DNA of 64,000 bases from Capitulum mitella (Eukaryota > Arthropoda > Thecostraca > Pollicipedomorpha > Pollicipedidae). How positions within the stretch are numbered: position 1 is the first letter of the stretch; every line of letters starts with the position of its first letter. This document shows, piece after piece, positions 1 through 13,335 of the stretch. The position numbers were made by a program, and so were the translations under genes. Location: assembly GCA_030062745.1 (NCBI GenBank), contig CP099841.1:5216423-5280422 (forward strand), given 5' to 3'. Below the pieces are notes generated by a model. It saw only the letters and a list, made by a program, of their open reading frames with translations. It searched no databases and had not been told where the DNA came from.

Positions 1-808
1 GGTAGGTGCTGTTGCAGGGCATTAAACTGCACCACATGCAGAAGCCCGCAAATTAGGGCTGCACGGCTGGGCATGTTCAAAGCCGTGATATCAGCCTGGG
101 CCGAAAACAATCTCCGGAGACAGAGCAACATCTTTCCTTCGCTGATAAGTTACCGCGAAGGAGGGTGCCGCTATACTGGTGATGAGACATCACGAGAATG
201 CTGGGTTAGTGGTTCATAGTCATTCAGATGTCATGCTGAGCAGACTTGCTGTTTCTAAGCTGTTCCACGTCACCCTTGTTTCGTGCTTTGCTGCACATGG
301 TTCTTGTTTGCATGCAGTTGCTCCATTTCCCGCACCATTATATTGTGCAGATTATGCACATATAAATTCCGAAAGTCCAAAGGGTCCGGAACCCATTTTA
401 AAATTATTTAAGGTTTTCCTTAAAAAATTGGCTGTGGGATACTGTATGGGCAAGGGAGAAACAATGATTAAAAACCTCTTTCTGTGAGATCGAAGCCCCA
501 GGGAAAGCAACTTCCCCAATATTTCTTCTGCTTATAGCATGGCCAGTTGCGTTTCATTGGCTTCCAGCTAATGATGTCATCGGAAGCTCTCCAGCTCTCA
601 GCTGGAGGACCAACCAGCATTTCCTTTTTTACAGAAACATTAAATGTCAAGGGGCCGGCCTCTAATGGGGCCATCACCACACCGCATTGGAGATATTTCG
701 AGGTGGGAAGATAACGCCGTTATCATGAGCCCATGCTAAAAAGAAACCTTTGTCATCTGATGAACTCGTCACGACGGAAATATTGGAAGTGTGTCTGACG
801 CTCTGCAT

Positions 809-813
<5 letters not shown>

Positions 814-848
<35 letters not shown>
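814..848. repeat. (TA)n microsatellite
   Basis: About 17 uninterrupted TA units. Confidence 0.97.
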
Positions 849-851
<3 letters not shown>

Positions 852-1039
852 CATGTCTCGGAAAACATCCAGGAACTGGGAAGTACTCATTGACAGGTTG
901 CAGCAAATCGACAATGGATGGGCTTTCAAGTTTCTCCAGAGACGCATTTCAACAGACAGCTCAAGAGCTTGACTGCTTAACTGCGAAAACATGAAAATTA
1001 ATCGCTTACGAAAGCATAAAGACTTTACTCCTTAGAAGC

Positions 1040-1430
1040 CTTCCCTTTGAGGACGAACGGGCCTGAACCTGAGCACAGCACCCGGCCCCTGTTGCACAGC
1101 GCGCTGGGAGGGTGGGGCAGCGCAGTGTGTCACCGCCTGCCGTCAGGGCCGCCGCCCGCCCGGGCCGGCGCAGCGCGCTGTCACGCGCACTATGAAATGT
1201 TGCCGCACGCCAGTTAGAGTGAAAACACTTCACGCCCTCTCTCGGCGGGTATGCAAATACGGCGGCGCGTGACAAATGGCGGACAGGGGCGCCGCCGGGC
1301 CAGCCGCGCTCCTGAGTGGCGGGGCGTCCCCGCGTCCCGCGGCCCACGTCAGAGTGTGTGCCGGGGTGTCTGCAGTCCCGGCGGGGAGTCGTGTGGAACC
1401 GCGAGAGCCACGCGCCACGCCATGTCGACT
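1040..1430. other. CpG-rich block
   Basis: GC-rich island with ATGCAAAT at 1250 and ATGGCGG at 1275. Contains an open frame starting MADRGAAGPAALLSGG on the plus strand with no recognisable domain; a promoter or first exon is possible but unsupported. Confidence 0.3.
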
Positions 1431-4400
1431 GGTTTGCTGGCCGCGCTGCGGTTGTATGGATAACATATCACACGCTGCAGTAGTATGTATAGGAACAAAG
1501 TGCAGTAAGTCTTCCATGCCACAGCAGAGCTCTGATTCGGTGCCGCCTTGTATGGAAGGCAGCACGGGTGTCTTTTAAGGGTTTACTTGCGTCCTGTGTT
1601 GCTTTTATGCTAAGTGTAAAGACAGCCATAGTCAGGTTGTCTGTCTCATTCGTATGGAAGACATATTCAACAGTGATAAGTTGTTCGACGTAATGTTCTA
1701 AACAAAGAATATATTGGTACTTCAGACGATGCCAATTTCAGTGAAAAAGTGAAAAGTAAAGCCGATATTCCTGTAATTTCGTCTTAATTGCCCGTCATAA
1801 GAATGGGCCGGTGAGATCATTTCAAACTGCAAACAAGTAGTATACGGCGATGACGCTAAAATTGTCACGCGTCTTAGACGCAACGGTGGAGTTGCAGGTC
1901 GTCCATTGTTTTTAGATCGCACGATTTTGTCATTAGCTTTGTGTGGCTAACTCCTTATTCGTGCTTTACTTCTCATTAGAGGTTATCAGAAGTTCGTTTG
2001 GAGTTATCAGTACGTGCAAGATGTGATATTCCTGCCGAAAGACAATAACTCCAGCGCTCGCTTTGTTTCTGATCCTTTGTGCAATGTAGCCGACTCATGC
2101 CTGCCTTCAGACATCCTTTCATTGCGGATCAACAAGCATAGCAAGGCGATTCTTCTCTCAAGTGTTTGCTTGCACCAAATCATGACGACAACCTTACCAG
2201 AACGATGACTGGTCAAACCAGGCTCTCTTCTCATGATTCTCACTTTATTATGATTCTGGGAGATAATTAACTTTTTGTACAGTGACGACCAAAGATAAAC
2301 AATGAGCCTGGACAAAAGTACATTTATAAAACAAATAGCTTCCGTCGCCTTTAGTGGCGGTATTGCCACAACAAAAAGACCCTAATTCACCTCGCCGGCG
2401 ACATAATGGGTTAGATTCGCGCTAATGGCTATAGAATTCACGCCTTGCGAAGCGGGGCGCGCCTTTTTGCCCGTCAGCGCACAGTTTGGCGCCGTTTTTA
2501 CAGCCGGCCTCTTCAGGGACTTGGACTGTCTAAAGCCAGATGCGGCCAGTGGCAGGGGGGAGCATTAGCTTTAGCATTAGCAGCCGGTGCACCAGACGAG
2601 ACCCCTGCAACTCTCTCCATCGGGCAGATGGGCGGAAAGAGCAGACGAAGACCATAGGAAATCGAGGAGCTGGTGCATGAGTGCATAAGGTATCCATGCG
2701 TTGGATATTTAGTGATGGAAGATTTTGAACAACTAAGGGACCGAAATGTGAGAGAGGATAGCATACGGGCTCGGTGAAGTCTATGAACTGGAGCCATGAA
2801 AAGACGTTGGGCTGTAAAGTAGTTATTGTCTTGAAAAAAAATGAAAAACCAGGTAAATGCAAAGATGTTCTTCCAAACAGTTGACGGGCCATCACCATCA
2901 GCCACCTGCCCTCGATGAACCAGGTGAGAGGTAGCACTTAAATTCAAATTGGAAAGGATGTACCATTAACGCCAGTCATCTATCCGGTTCAGCCTGGGCC
3001 GACACATTAACGCCTCCTCTGCCAGACAGACGCAGCAGACCCAGACCCACCACGACTAGCCGGCAGCAGCAGCCTTCCTGCCGGTCAGCCCGCGGCCCCG
3101 GGCAGTCGCCCCTGCGGCCGGGGGCGTCCGACAGGACCCGGGGCAGCGCCGGCGGCGGCGCGGCGTCCAGCTCCGTCCGCGCAGGTGGCGCCACTCGGCG
3201 ACAGCAGCGACACCGCCGGGGCGAGCCGGCCGGGGGCGGACGGCCCCCCGCCGGCTTCGATCCCATCAATTACGCCAAACGACCCGCTCTTGTAATTACA
3301 AGTACTACAACTTATTAACTTGGCCTGGGGGCCCGACTTGAAAGCGGCCGCCGCCACCTCGGCCTGTTAGTTTTCCAGCCTACAATAATGATATATTTAC
3401 AGAAAGAATTCCTTCGGCCTTACCGGTACGGCGGCGCGAGAGGGGAATCGGCAGTGGCCGCCATTCCCATTAGCTGCGGACAAAAGGCATCAAAATAGAA
3501 TGAATCAGGCAATATTTTAGGGAAGGAATGGTCTTTCAATTTGAGTTGAAACGCGCCGACACTTTCGTGCCTCATGGGAATGTATTCCGATACTTTCTGT
3601 CGTGATTGATGCCCGGTCTAACGACTGCCAGTGCAGGTGGCTGCAGGATGCCGGCGGAGGCCGAACGAATACAAGCGGCGCACAATGCATGCTTGTTAAA
3701 ACTGAAATGGCCAGTAATTTGCTCTGAAGACGTGGGCCAATACCACGGGGCCCAACAGCATACCTCGCTGTTTAGTGAAGTCAAATGATCTGTTAATAAG
3801 TTTAGGCCTACTTTCATTTTAAGAGATCAGCAGTCACGCTATCGTACGCAAGTGTAACGAACGATGGTCAGGCAGTAGATCTCCACTGCTTGTCATGTTC
3901 TGCGTCCCGACTGGAAACGACTGGGAAACACATTCCATCATCTGGAGTTCTAAAGCTGTTTGGCACCTCCCACCACCTCCCGAGTGGTGGCGGTGCCACC
4001 GCAGGACGGAACGGAGGATGGCGTCGGGGAAAGCTGTCCCCTGACCTGAAAAATTTAACATTATCCCCATGACGATGCATGGGAAAAATCGCAGAAATGT
4101 TTTGTCAGGATGGACTGAATACGCGGCATCGCCAATGCTCCCAGCATGGTGACTTGTACCCTACCCCACTAGCTAAACATATAAGTCTGTACCGGGAACT
4201 CTTAAGACATAGCGAAGTAAATTGTGTGAGGGCATTTGCTGATGATTCATCTACAATGGTCGCGAGAAAGCAGACACAGTTTTTGGTTTCTTCATAGTTC
4301 TGATAGAGATGCTTTACTAAGGGTATGAAAGTCGAGAGAGGAAGGGGGGGGGGGCTGGGAGGAAACGACTTCAGATGACCCATGCAAAATGTTTGTTGAT

Positions 4401-4540
4401 ATATTGATCTTGATATGCGTTAAGTACATGAAATTCTACTTGCGTTCCCGGGAAATCCGCGTTACTGGCCTGAGTGCCTCGGTGCGTGCTGACAATGATC
4501 ATCTTCATTTCCACAAACTGTATGTCCTGTCTACAGGTAC

Positions 4541-4860
4541 TTTTGTCGTCTCTTGAGCCCTTCGTCTCAGTCCAACGCCTCTCAAATCCCCAGAGTGAGT
4601 GTCCACTGGCGTCCCTTGGACATTCCCTGGCCACTCCGTGTCTCTTCCAGAGCCATCGGATTGCTCTCTGGTTGATCCTTGTCGCTCCCTAACTGCTCAG
4701 GTTTCTCTCTGGCCACTCCGCATCGTTCTCAGAGCTGTCCTGGCTGCTGCATGCCACTCAAGAACGCCTCAGGTCCGGCCGCTCTGTGTCGCTCCCTGAT
4801 CGCTGCAGGTCGCTCCCTGGCTGCCGTCTCGCTCGCCGGGCGCCGCCCGCCGCATCAGTC
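4541..4860. repeat. Degenerate 30-36-bp repeats
   Basis: Recurring ctctctgg, cactccg, gtcgctccctg and ctcagg phrases in loose register. Similar in style, not identical, to the arrays near 51, 56 and 62 kb. Confidence 0.5.
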
Positions 4861-5066
4861 GGCGAATTGAATCCTCCACGCGCCGCTGGCCGCGATTGTG
4901 TCGTTTGTCAAACTTATGATCCGCTGCAGATTTATTCTGATTTTATGGCGCCGCGCCGGAATGGGTTCGATCCTTCACACGTCGCCGTCGCCATCTCCCA
5001 CAATGAAGGCCGGCGGAGCCGCTTCACGGCCCGACGCCGCGGCCGCCGCCGACCGCAGCTCGGCCG

Positions 5067-5117
5067 AGACCGGGACCGGGACCGGGACCGGGGACCGGGA
5101 CCGGGATCCGGATCCGG
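5067..5117. repeat. (GGGACC)n-like hexanucleotide repeat
   Basis: Six gaccgg/gggacc units with small interruptions, then ggatccggatccgg. Sits at the end of a CpG-rich block, directly before the 42-bp minisatellite. Confidence 0.9.
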
Positions 5118-5130
5118 ACCAAGATGATGC

Positions 5131-5425
5131 AGAGGCCTGAACAGGGCAGCATAGACCGAGACGGGGAACAGCAGAGGCCTGAACAGGGGAGCAGAGGCCG
5201 AGGCGGGGACCAGCAGAGGCCTGAACAGGGGAGCAGAGGCCGAGGCGGGGAACAGTAGAGGTCTGGACAGGGCAGCAGAGACCGAGACGGCTAACAGCAG
5301 AGGCCTGAACAGGGGGAGCAGAGGCCGAGGCGGGGACCAGTAGAGGTCTGGACAGGGCAGCAGAGACTCAGACGGGGACCAGTAGAGGCCCAGAGACGAC
5401 CAGAGACCGAAACAGAGACAGGTTG
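5131..5425. repeat. 42-bp minisatellite
   Basis: Units of the type agaggcctgaacagggg... start at 5131, 5173, 5215, 5257, 5299, 5342 and 5384: spacing 42 except one of 43, where aggggg replaces agggg. A degenerate tail of cagagaccg motifs runs on to about 5575. The long minus-strand frame here (14-residue repeat) is a by-product of the 42-bp period. Confidence 0.92.
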
Positions 5426-7718
5426 TAGGCCGAGGCTGGGCAGAGGCCGGGCAGAGCAGAGGCCGAAGCAGAGACCGCGACATGGCCGACAACGGCACAC
5501 CGCAGAAGAGGCCGAGACAGACACCGGGAAAGAGTAGAGACCGGAGTAGAGACAGGGACAGACACGGGCGTAAGCACCGAGAAGGAGGGCTGGGGTGAAC
5601 GTGCCCATCAATTTTGGAAAAATTTGTCCCACAATTTTGGTCGGGAAGTTAACGTTTTTTGCAGCTTCGCCGTTAAAAAATTGGGCCAGAGTGCCCCATC
5701 TCGGCTTGTGATTTGTCCGTTCCTCCCCCCCTCCATTTATGGAAGGTAGCCTTACACATAAGTGCAGAGCAAAAGCCTGAACAGGGACTGCGACAGGGCC
5801 GAAACCTCCGAACGGGTCAGAGACAAGTCAGACGCCGATCAGAACAAAGAAAGGAGCTGAAACCTGTAGAGAGGAGAGCAGGGACAGAGATCAGCACAGA
5901 ACAGGATCCGACGCAGGGCACAGGGAAGAGATAGGACGGGTCCCACTCGATGCTTCACACAACTGGGCCTGTACTGAGCCAGACAGTGCAGGACTGGTTC
6001 ACTACGACCCAGCAGCCACAGCAGGCCACCTCTGCAGCCGAGGCGGCTGGCGGACGGCCAAGGGACGGCTTTGCGACGCAAATAAAGTATGTTTTGTCTT
6101 CGTTCGTTTGCGCAGGCTCATACCAGACCGCATAACGAGTAGCTTTACCACTTTGGATTGGGATCCACGAAATTCTATCTCTGCACATCCGTAGAGACAT
6201 TTTTCGGTCACGAGTAAATTAATGAGCCACTCATAAATTCCAAAAGTTCGACCAGAAAACGTCATGAGAACTCGCAAGGAAACCCGTCTTGATGAAGCGT
6301 TTCAGTCATATCTGGCGCGGCAGGCACCGTTGTTCGTTTTCACGTTGGAGCCGGCGCTGTTTGATCCACAACAGAAAAGGCTCCACGGACCAGGGGGACG
6401 GCCGCACTGTGGCCTTGACGACGCGCAAAAGATCTATCGGCCCCATCGGATTCGGTGCCCAGAGCGAAATAACTGTAGACTTGTGGGAACGTGAGCGGCG
6501 GGTGGAAAGTTTGAATAACAATGTCTACTAATAAGGACTGCAGTCCGTCACGTGCTCTAAATGTCCTGTTCGAGAAGAAAAGCTTCCTATATGTCGAGAA
6601 GATTTTAAGGGTCATTCAACACCTGCTCCTAGTTACGATCCGAATTAGGCTGCAAAGAAGCTACAGACTTTCTCCTCATGTAACGGCACATTTTGCCCTA
6701 GTTTTAAATTGAGCTGTATTCTTTACATCATGCTAGGAATACCAGCACCTGTTTCATTCGTTAAGAAGATGAGATCTAAGAAAGACCCGTCTATACGTCC
6801 CATTAATGTACAATTAAGTTTCTTTAAGTCTATTTCACTCATTTGTGTAATGTGTTTTGACTGTCTGTATCTTGGATATGTTTGATTAAAATTGGGCACG
6901 TCATTTTTATAGCAGATTGAGTTAACTCAGGCCAAGAAATGCATCGCCCTGAGAGCACCAGATTATTGCTGATCGGCACTTGATACGTCGTGTAAAAAAC
7001 ACGAACGTACTTAGTCAATATTGAACGTACTCGCAGAACCCAAAACACGTGAAAACTGCAAGAATGGCAGGGAAAAAATTTGATCCCGTTCTGAAAGACA
7101 AAATGAAGGCTTACGCTGAACAAGAGGTCTGTAATTTGTTGATTTCCTGAACAATACATGAAGTGCTGGGGGAACAAAAACAAAATTAGGTGCTAAACCG
7201 CATGATCCAGGCCAGATCCTGAATCAGTCTCAAGCAGGTGAGTCATCGATAGGTTACCCGCGGGAGTTCAGGTGATAATTTTGTGGACTCATCATTTCAA
7301 CAGGAAACGGTGTCACCAGGCCTTAAGCTATGACCAGGCAAAGCCGCGTTGTGCATTTGTTTAAAGTCGTGATCCGAGATAACAAAAAGGAGCGATGAGT
7401 ACTTGCGTGATGGCAGCATTTTTCCGAAATGATTCTATCATAGGAATAGTCGATGTGAATGTTCAGGTCACGCCCCAACACTTATGCGCCATTTGATCCT
7501 AAACCCCTAATCCTCGTAAAAATGAGTTACCTCAGATCGTGCGTTTGCACTCCTTAGTTTCACTGGCCTGGAACTAATCAGAACACGGCGCAGAACCGTG
7601 ATTAAATCGACGAAATCCGCGGCCGTCACGCCGGACTTGGCTGAGCCGAGTGCGTGGCTGGCGTAGATGGCGCGTGCAGCGCTTTAACCTCCCTGCCGGT
7701 GCGCGGCTCGGCCCCTGG

Positions 7719-7774
7719 TGACGTCACTGGACCACCAGACGCCCGGCCGGAGCACGTGGCGGAGCTGTTTATAC
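7719..7774 (+). promoter_or_regulatory. Promoter-like cluster: CRE, E-box, TATA-like
   Basis: TGACGTCA at 7719-7726, CACGTG at 7753-7758 and TTTATAC at 7768-7774 within 56 bp, in a CpG-rich stretch and followed by a CT-rich tract (7858-7991) of the type that binds GAGA factors in arthropods. No gene is confidently attached; the weak ORF at 12677 would be the nearest on this strand. Confidence 0.3.
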
Positions 7775-7956
7775 TGTCGGGTCGCCGTTAGGACGTGAGT
7801 TCGGTCTCCGCTGCAGCGCTGCAGGAGCTGAAGTCGACTGCAGCGGCTGCCATCCCCTAACCTTCTCTCTCCTTCTTACTCTCTCTCTCTCCCTTTCTCT
7901 CTCCTCCCATTTCTGTTCCTTTTTCCCCGCTCTCTCTGCCCCACTCTCTTGTTCTG

Positions 7957-7960
<4 letters not shown>

Positions 7961-7991
<31 letters not shown>
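7961..7991. repeat. (TC)n microsatellite
   Basis: Uninterrupted TC run at the end of a longer CT-rich tract beginning near 7858. Confidence 0.97.
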
Positions 7992-7992
<1 letters not shown>

Positions 7993-9226
7993 TTATTATC
8001 TTCATTACGAGAACCTAATTTCTCTCCTAACTACAACTGGTCCCTGTCATCTATACTAAACATGGGCCAGGCCAGAGAGAGACATACGTATGCCTCTTTT
8101 AAGTATTGCGGAATGTGGCACCGCGCCGGGAATCGTGTGGTGTTTTTTTTTTTTTTGCGACAGCTGTATGACAAGAAAGCACTGAAAATCTCATCTTTTC
8201 TTATCCTGGGGAAAATTCTTTGTCATTTATACCATTTGCCATTATGTTGTGCATGCTGTTGGCGACTGTATGTTTATATAACTGTTGTTTAGGATTTCCT
8301 GCACCTTGCAGACATTCGCTGTTTGTTAGTCTGTTGAGAAACAGCAGTTAGCAGGTCATAAGTTTACAAGATAGATAACGCTGCCGTTACCATATGAGTG
8401 ACCTGGTATGCTGATGCCATGCTTCTTACCAAAGCAGACTGCTTGCATCGATGAAATGCCTGAGCATTTTCTAGACGATTTTTCAACCATTCTAGCTTTT
8501 GAGAGAATCTACTAGTATATGAAATGTAAATAGTTGTTTGAGAAAACATCTATGCTATCGGAAATAATCAAGTTCAAGAACAAACAATTATCTATTTTAA
8601 TGTGGGCATTACACAAATGCCATTTGGTTCACAACGATGGCAATGACATGAAAAGGTCAGACGGTGTTTTTTTTGCGGCAAGCCAAGTTTGACATGATCC
8701 CTCATTATCAAGTCCCTTAAACGACAGAAAAATAACTTAAAACTACGCTCAAACGTCACCGATTTTCTAATCTGCCACTGTTCAAGCTAAGTTCGAAATT
8801 TTCTTCAAAGACGCACGCGTTAAAAAGGTCCGCAGCCGTTTGCCCAGATGCTGTCCGGCTAAACCAATCCTCCTCGCCGTCCGTCGTGATACGCGGAGTA
8901 CAGCCTGTGCCTCAGTCGGCCGGCCGCCGCTGTCCCGTGCCGCCGAGTCTCCGGCTAGTCACCCTCACGGTCTGCCGTTCTGGCCGCGGAGGAGCCGGCG
9001 CCGCCGCCTGGCGCCCGTCCGTCCTATTGCCGGTCCACCCTCTGGCTAATGACCGCAACATATCATCGGAGGCGGCGGCTGGCAGGAGCAAACTCGCCAC
9101 AGGGCAGGGACGCCAGGAAAAGGATTGCGGTTGGGTCGACTGGTGCTGAACTGGGTGCGGCGACAGTGTAACGCGGACTGTGATTTAGATGGCATTTGAG
9201 GGTCGGTGTGCTAAAATCGCGTGCTA

Positions 9227-9238
9227 CCGGGTGTTTCA
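9227..9238. mobile_element. Solo mariner-type terminus
   Basis: ccgggtgtttca after TA, identical to the left end of the element at 21131. No transposase or second end was found nearby, so it is a fragment or a very short MITE end. Confidence 0.4.
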
Positions 9239-12200
9239 GTAACCTCACTTGAGAGACTGGTTCCTTCGGAATTCATGTGGTCTTTTTAATAACGCATGCA
9301 TCTTCATAATCGTTCACCCATGGCCAATATAGTCCGGTCGATAGTACCAAATAATAACACCTCGCGTGAAAATTGAGATTTCTAAGTTTTCTCCACAACA
9401 GCTCTCACGTTACCAAACAATTGAAAATACCAAATAAATCTCGTACTCGACCGCCGTGCTATATTTCCCATATTAGCTGAATTAAATGATATCCGCTTGT
9501 CCTCACACAAGATCGATGGTACATGGTTCACGGTGATTTTGTGCTCTCGAGAATGTTGGCAACACTTGCAAACCACGAAATATACTGCATGATGATCAAC
9601 ACGGGCTAATTAGGACCCACACTGGGAATACGCCTACTACGGTGATTCAGCATTGTAGTTGTGAAAAAGCATCCAAAACTCATTTTGATTTTTAATATTT
9701 TACAGCAGTCTCGCGACTGTGTCACCGACACGTTCCTCCGCGCTCCGCCGCTGATGGATTCTCGTACGCACGAAACATCTCTGGAAATGACCCGCCTGGA
9801 TGAGCGTGGAGTCTATCGCCGAATCTTGTTTTTGACTGGGTGCCCACCTGGCAGGAATTTTCATGACTTCTCAGTCCTAATAACAAGCGACAGCCTCGAT
9901 TTCGTGATTCGTTACCGCCTCGTGGTGAATTGGTTATCGGGCGGCGGGCATAAATTAACACCTTTCTGGGGCGTACATGCATTCTGGTGCCGTTACTCCG
10001 CCCTCTGCCAATGATTTACCGCGGACGCGAGTTCCGCGAGGGCGAAGGGTCCGCGGCGGCGGCGCGTGTCTTCGCTCGCGCGCCACTCTCGCTGCGCCCG
10101 CCCGCTGATGAGTCGGCGCTGCTCGTACATCACGGCAGCCCGACGAGGTGTTACTTTATGTTTTAGTCATGGCTTTTAAATTGAATCCCCGCCGACCCGG
10201 TATAATTTTCTCATTTATAAGTAAACATAGGGGGCCACAATACCAACACGCCGAGGTGTGAAGTACACGGCTGATTGAAAATTCGGCCGGCCGCCTTTTG
10301 GACCGGCCGAGACCATCTGTAATTCAGATCGGCGAAAAGATAAATGAAGCCGGCAAACGTCGGGCTGGGTGGGAAAATATGGAAATATAAACATGGAACA
10401 ACGGCTGCTGAATAGCCAAACACTGTCAGGCCGCGCGGCGGGGCGCGGGCGGGCGGCGCGGCCGAGACGGGACAGCGCAGCAGCACCGCCTGCTGACAAA
10501 GTCATTTACACCGCGGCCAATCAGCGCAGACGCCAGATCGCGGCCGATGCTGACGTTGACGAAAATCGCGCACGGCTCTTGGATTGGAGCGGGGTCACGA
10601 AACGTACCGGCGACCGGCGAGCGTCTAATGCGAGTCTGGAGCCTGCGGAAAGGAGAACGCAGGCGTCAGTCGATACGTGTATTTACGAGCACGGCTGGTG
10701 AATCGAGACGCCTGAGGCAAGCTGACGGCTGACGTCCAGCTGGGAGAAACACAGACTGGGTCGTGCGCGTGCAAATGTTCATGGGTGTAGCTGCGGTCCA
10801 GAAACTGGGAGGGGGGGGGCAACAAACTGACTGCTGTCCACTATGAATAGGCAGGGTGTGGGTAAAAACTACTTTTTTCGGGCGTTGCATAACAAACTTC
10901 GGTTAAAACCGCTTTCATTACATCTAAGAATTCAAGAAATTGTGTCGCGAATGGAAAATACCTATTGAGTACCTTAAAAAACAGGGGACAAAAAATACCT
11001 CTGGGGAACGTGAAGAGAATAGATCCAAGCAGATGTTACGGACGTTTCGTCCGCGCTGATTTTGTTTCCTGTACAACTCAAGCTCCATGACCACGGCTCA
11101 ACGTCCTTAACTCACATGACAGCCTTACGAGAAAAATGCGTGCACAGAGCAGTCTCGAATGTAGCAATAGAAACTTGTAAGTTCCCAGGACCTCACATTT
11201 TCACACCACAAGATGATTACCAGACGAGGAGGACTTTATTGGTTTTTCTCCGAGTAGTTACTGATAAATCAAACAAATTGATAAATCCAGGATCCCTCGG
11301 CTTGCCTTGGGACTGCGTAGTTACAAGAGGTGTTCAGCTTAAATCATGGTGGTGTAACAAGTTCTTCCCCCTTTTAGAATGCTCACTAATTGGGCGACTG
11401 TGCCTGTTGGTGTCTACAATAATAATACCTGACCTCCCATGAACACCGATGCTTGTCACGTATCTAGACCAACGTGTATCACCGTGTAAACGCGGACTGA
11501 ATACCGATGTTTGCCACTTATCTGGAGCGCCATGTATCGCCGCGTAAACGCGGACTCTGTCACCGACCTGTCAGCTAGCGGTCGCCGGGCGCCGCGGGAG
11601 ACGCGGACCATGACTGCCATCACGCCCCCGCCGGTACACGGAACCGCCCGCAGGCCGGCGCGCCAGCCAGCCTCCGACGCCAGCGAGCCGCCGGGACCAC
11701 CGGCGACGCAGTTCAGCCCTGCCGCGTCACCCAAAAAGCGCCCGTGTCAGGCGGCACCTTGCAGGACACCGCGACGCGTGCCTGGCAGAGACAGGCCAGC
11801 TTGATCAGCACCCAGCGCGAGGGTCGGCTGGGTTTTGTGCACGAAAGGGAACGGTCGAATAACGCTGAATAAGGGAGCCTTAGACTTCAGGGGAAAAACG
11901 ATGGAGTACGCGAGACTCACATGCATCAATATTTACTTCACGTTATTTCAGAATATGACCCAATATTCAGGATGCAGGCTTACTTAACGAGAATGCATTT
12001 CTTGATTTTTAAACAGACACCAACGTCCTCATTCCGTTGCGCTATAGTTGGTGTGGGTTGTCTTTACTGTTGAACGAATTTCTTGCTGAGAATCCTGCAT
12101 GAACCCAGGATTTTGCTACGGCACTCTTCAAAGAACGTTAGATAATGACATCAGTTGCTCGTGTTCGATGCGGCTCAAGGACTGTCGGGGTATCGCAAGG

Positions 12201-12676
12201 AAGAGGTTGTAACCACAGAACTGTTTTTTTTTTAATAAGCCTTGAAATAACCACCAAAAGATCGGGACTCATACATCGTCAGATCAGTCCCTGCCGGAAA
12301 AGATAGACGTATGCTCAATGTGTGCCAATGTCTTGGTGCAGGCAGCACCCAGACATCATCTAGTTCGTTAGAACCGAAAAGTCAGCATTCTACGAAGGAC
12401 TGGCCAGCAGTTTGATATAAAAGGAACAATAAACTATAGCGATGTCTCGTTACATTCAGCAGGTCTGTTTATACCATTGGATCATGCATTATCCCTTCTA
12501 CATCATGAAACCCATGTCCCAAGGCATCTTTCACGTAAGTCATTCAGATACTTGGAGATTGGCACGGCTGCAATGCAAAACCTGCGGCCGTGCCCACTCA
12601 TATCTGGGGTGAAGTTATTTCCGCAACGTCGTGGATTTTATTTTGGCGACCAAAAATAAGAGTATTGAAGTAGAAT

Positions 12677-13081
12677 ATGCAGTATAGAAGGAAGGCATGG
12701 GTATATGCCTTATCATTTGTGGCCATACAACTTGTGTTAGCTTTGAAAACACACACAATATTTCAAAATGTTAAATCAGGTCATGATGGGTCAAATGGGA
12801 ATAGGTCGTCCTTGGCACACAAGTTCTTACCATTTATTAGTGCTTCCGAAGGGCATATGACTACCAGGGAACATTCCAAGAGTGTAAACACAGAACTGCG
12901 GGTACTCGACTTAAGATTCGGCAAGAAAGGTGACTTGACCCCAGGCCACAGATCAAGGGGTACAGTTACGTATGTAAATGATGTGAAAAGCATTGAAGAA
13001 GTATCAGCATCAGAGCTGGCTAACCAGTCCCACAATCTCAACAGCAAACGCGAAAAGCCCGAAAGTTTAAGTTTGATTTAA
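12677..13081 (+). CDS. Unassigned ORF with N-terminal membrane anchor (weak)
   Basis: 134 codons. After MQYRRK comes AWVYALSFVAIQLVLAL (residues 7-23), a basic-flanked hydrophobic segment as in type II membrane enzymes such as Golgi glycosyl- or sulfotransferases; the rest is hydrophilic and matches no domain I know. It could be a first exon ending near 12970 (AC|GTATGT) or a chance frame. Its last codons run into AT-rich repeat-like DNA. Confidence 0.28.
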   Translation: MQYRRKAWVYALSFVAIQLVLALKTHTIFQNVKSGHDGSNGNRSSLAHKFLPFISASEGHMTTREHSKSVNTELRVLDLRFGKKGDLTPGHRSRGTVTYVNDVKSIEEVSASELANQSHNLNSKREKPESLSLI

Positions 13082-13335
13082 AGTTAAAGTTTAAGTTAAA
13101 GTTTGACCTAAGGTCAATGGCCTGAAAATTTCCAAAAATTCGAGGTAGCGGAATTGTTCCATTTGTCATGTTCTGTCAAGCTGAGGACTTTAATGTCAAT
13201 CGATACGTTTCACAAAATATTATCCCAGTTCCATTTTTCGAAACATGTTCTTACTCGACCTCGACCTTACTTGATCTTGACGTTAGGTCAGTGACTTGAA
13301 GTGACCCTGAGTTTGAGGACCTAGAAATGTGTAAA
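13055..13335. repeat. AGGTCA-rich low-complexity segment
   Basis: Repeats of aaagtttaagtt followed by many gacct/aggtca words (gacctaaggtcaatgg, ttaggtcagtgactt). Similar wording occurs in the long-TIR elements and at 30.1 kb. Confidence 0.45.

Larger units (their letters stand above)
1431..12676. other. Intergenic DNA without a confident gene
   Basis: Alternates AT-rich stretches with CpG-rich blocks (about 3.0-3.5, 4.8-5.1, 7.6-7.8, 8.87-9.05, 10.0-10.6 and 11.5-11.8 kb). Apart from the repeats and the promoter-like cluster listed separately, no open frame has splice or domain support. Confidence 0.5.

Noticed and set aside
4962-4974. tRNA B-box-like gggttcgatcc
   Set aside because: No A-box, acceptor stem or cloverleaf can be formed around it.
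4932-5498. 188-codon minus-strand frame with 14-residue repeats
   Set aside because: The 42-bp period is a multiple of three, so any stop-free frame looks repetitive; the one-base slip and degenerate tail argue against coding.
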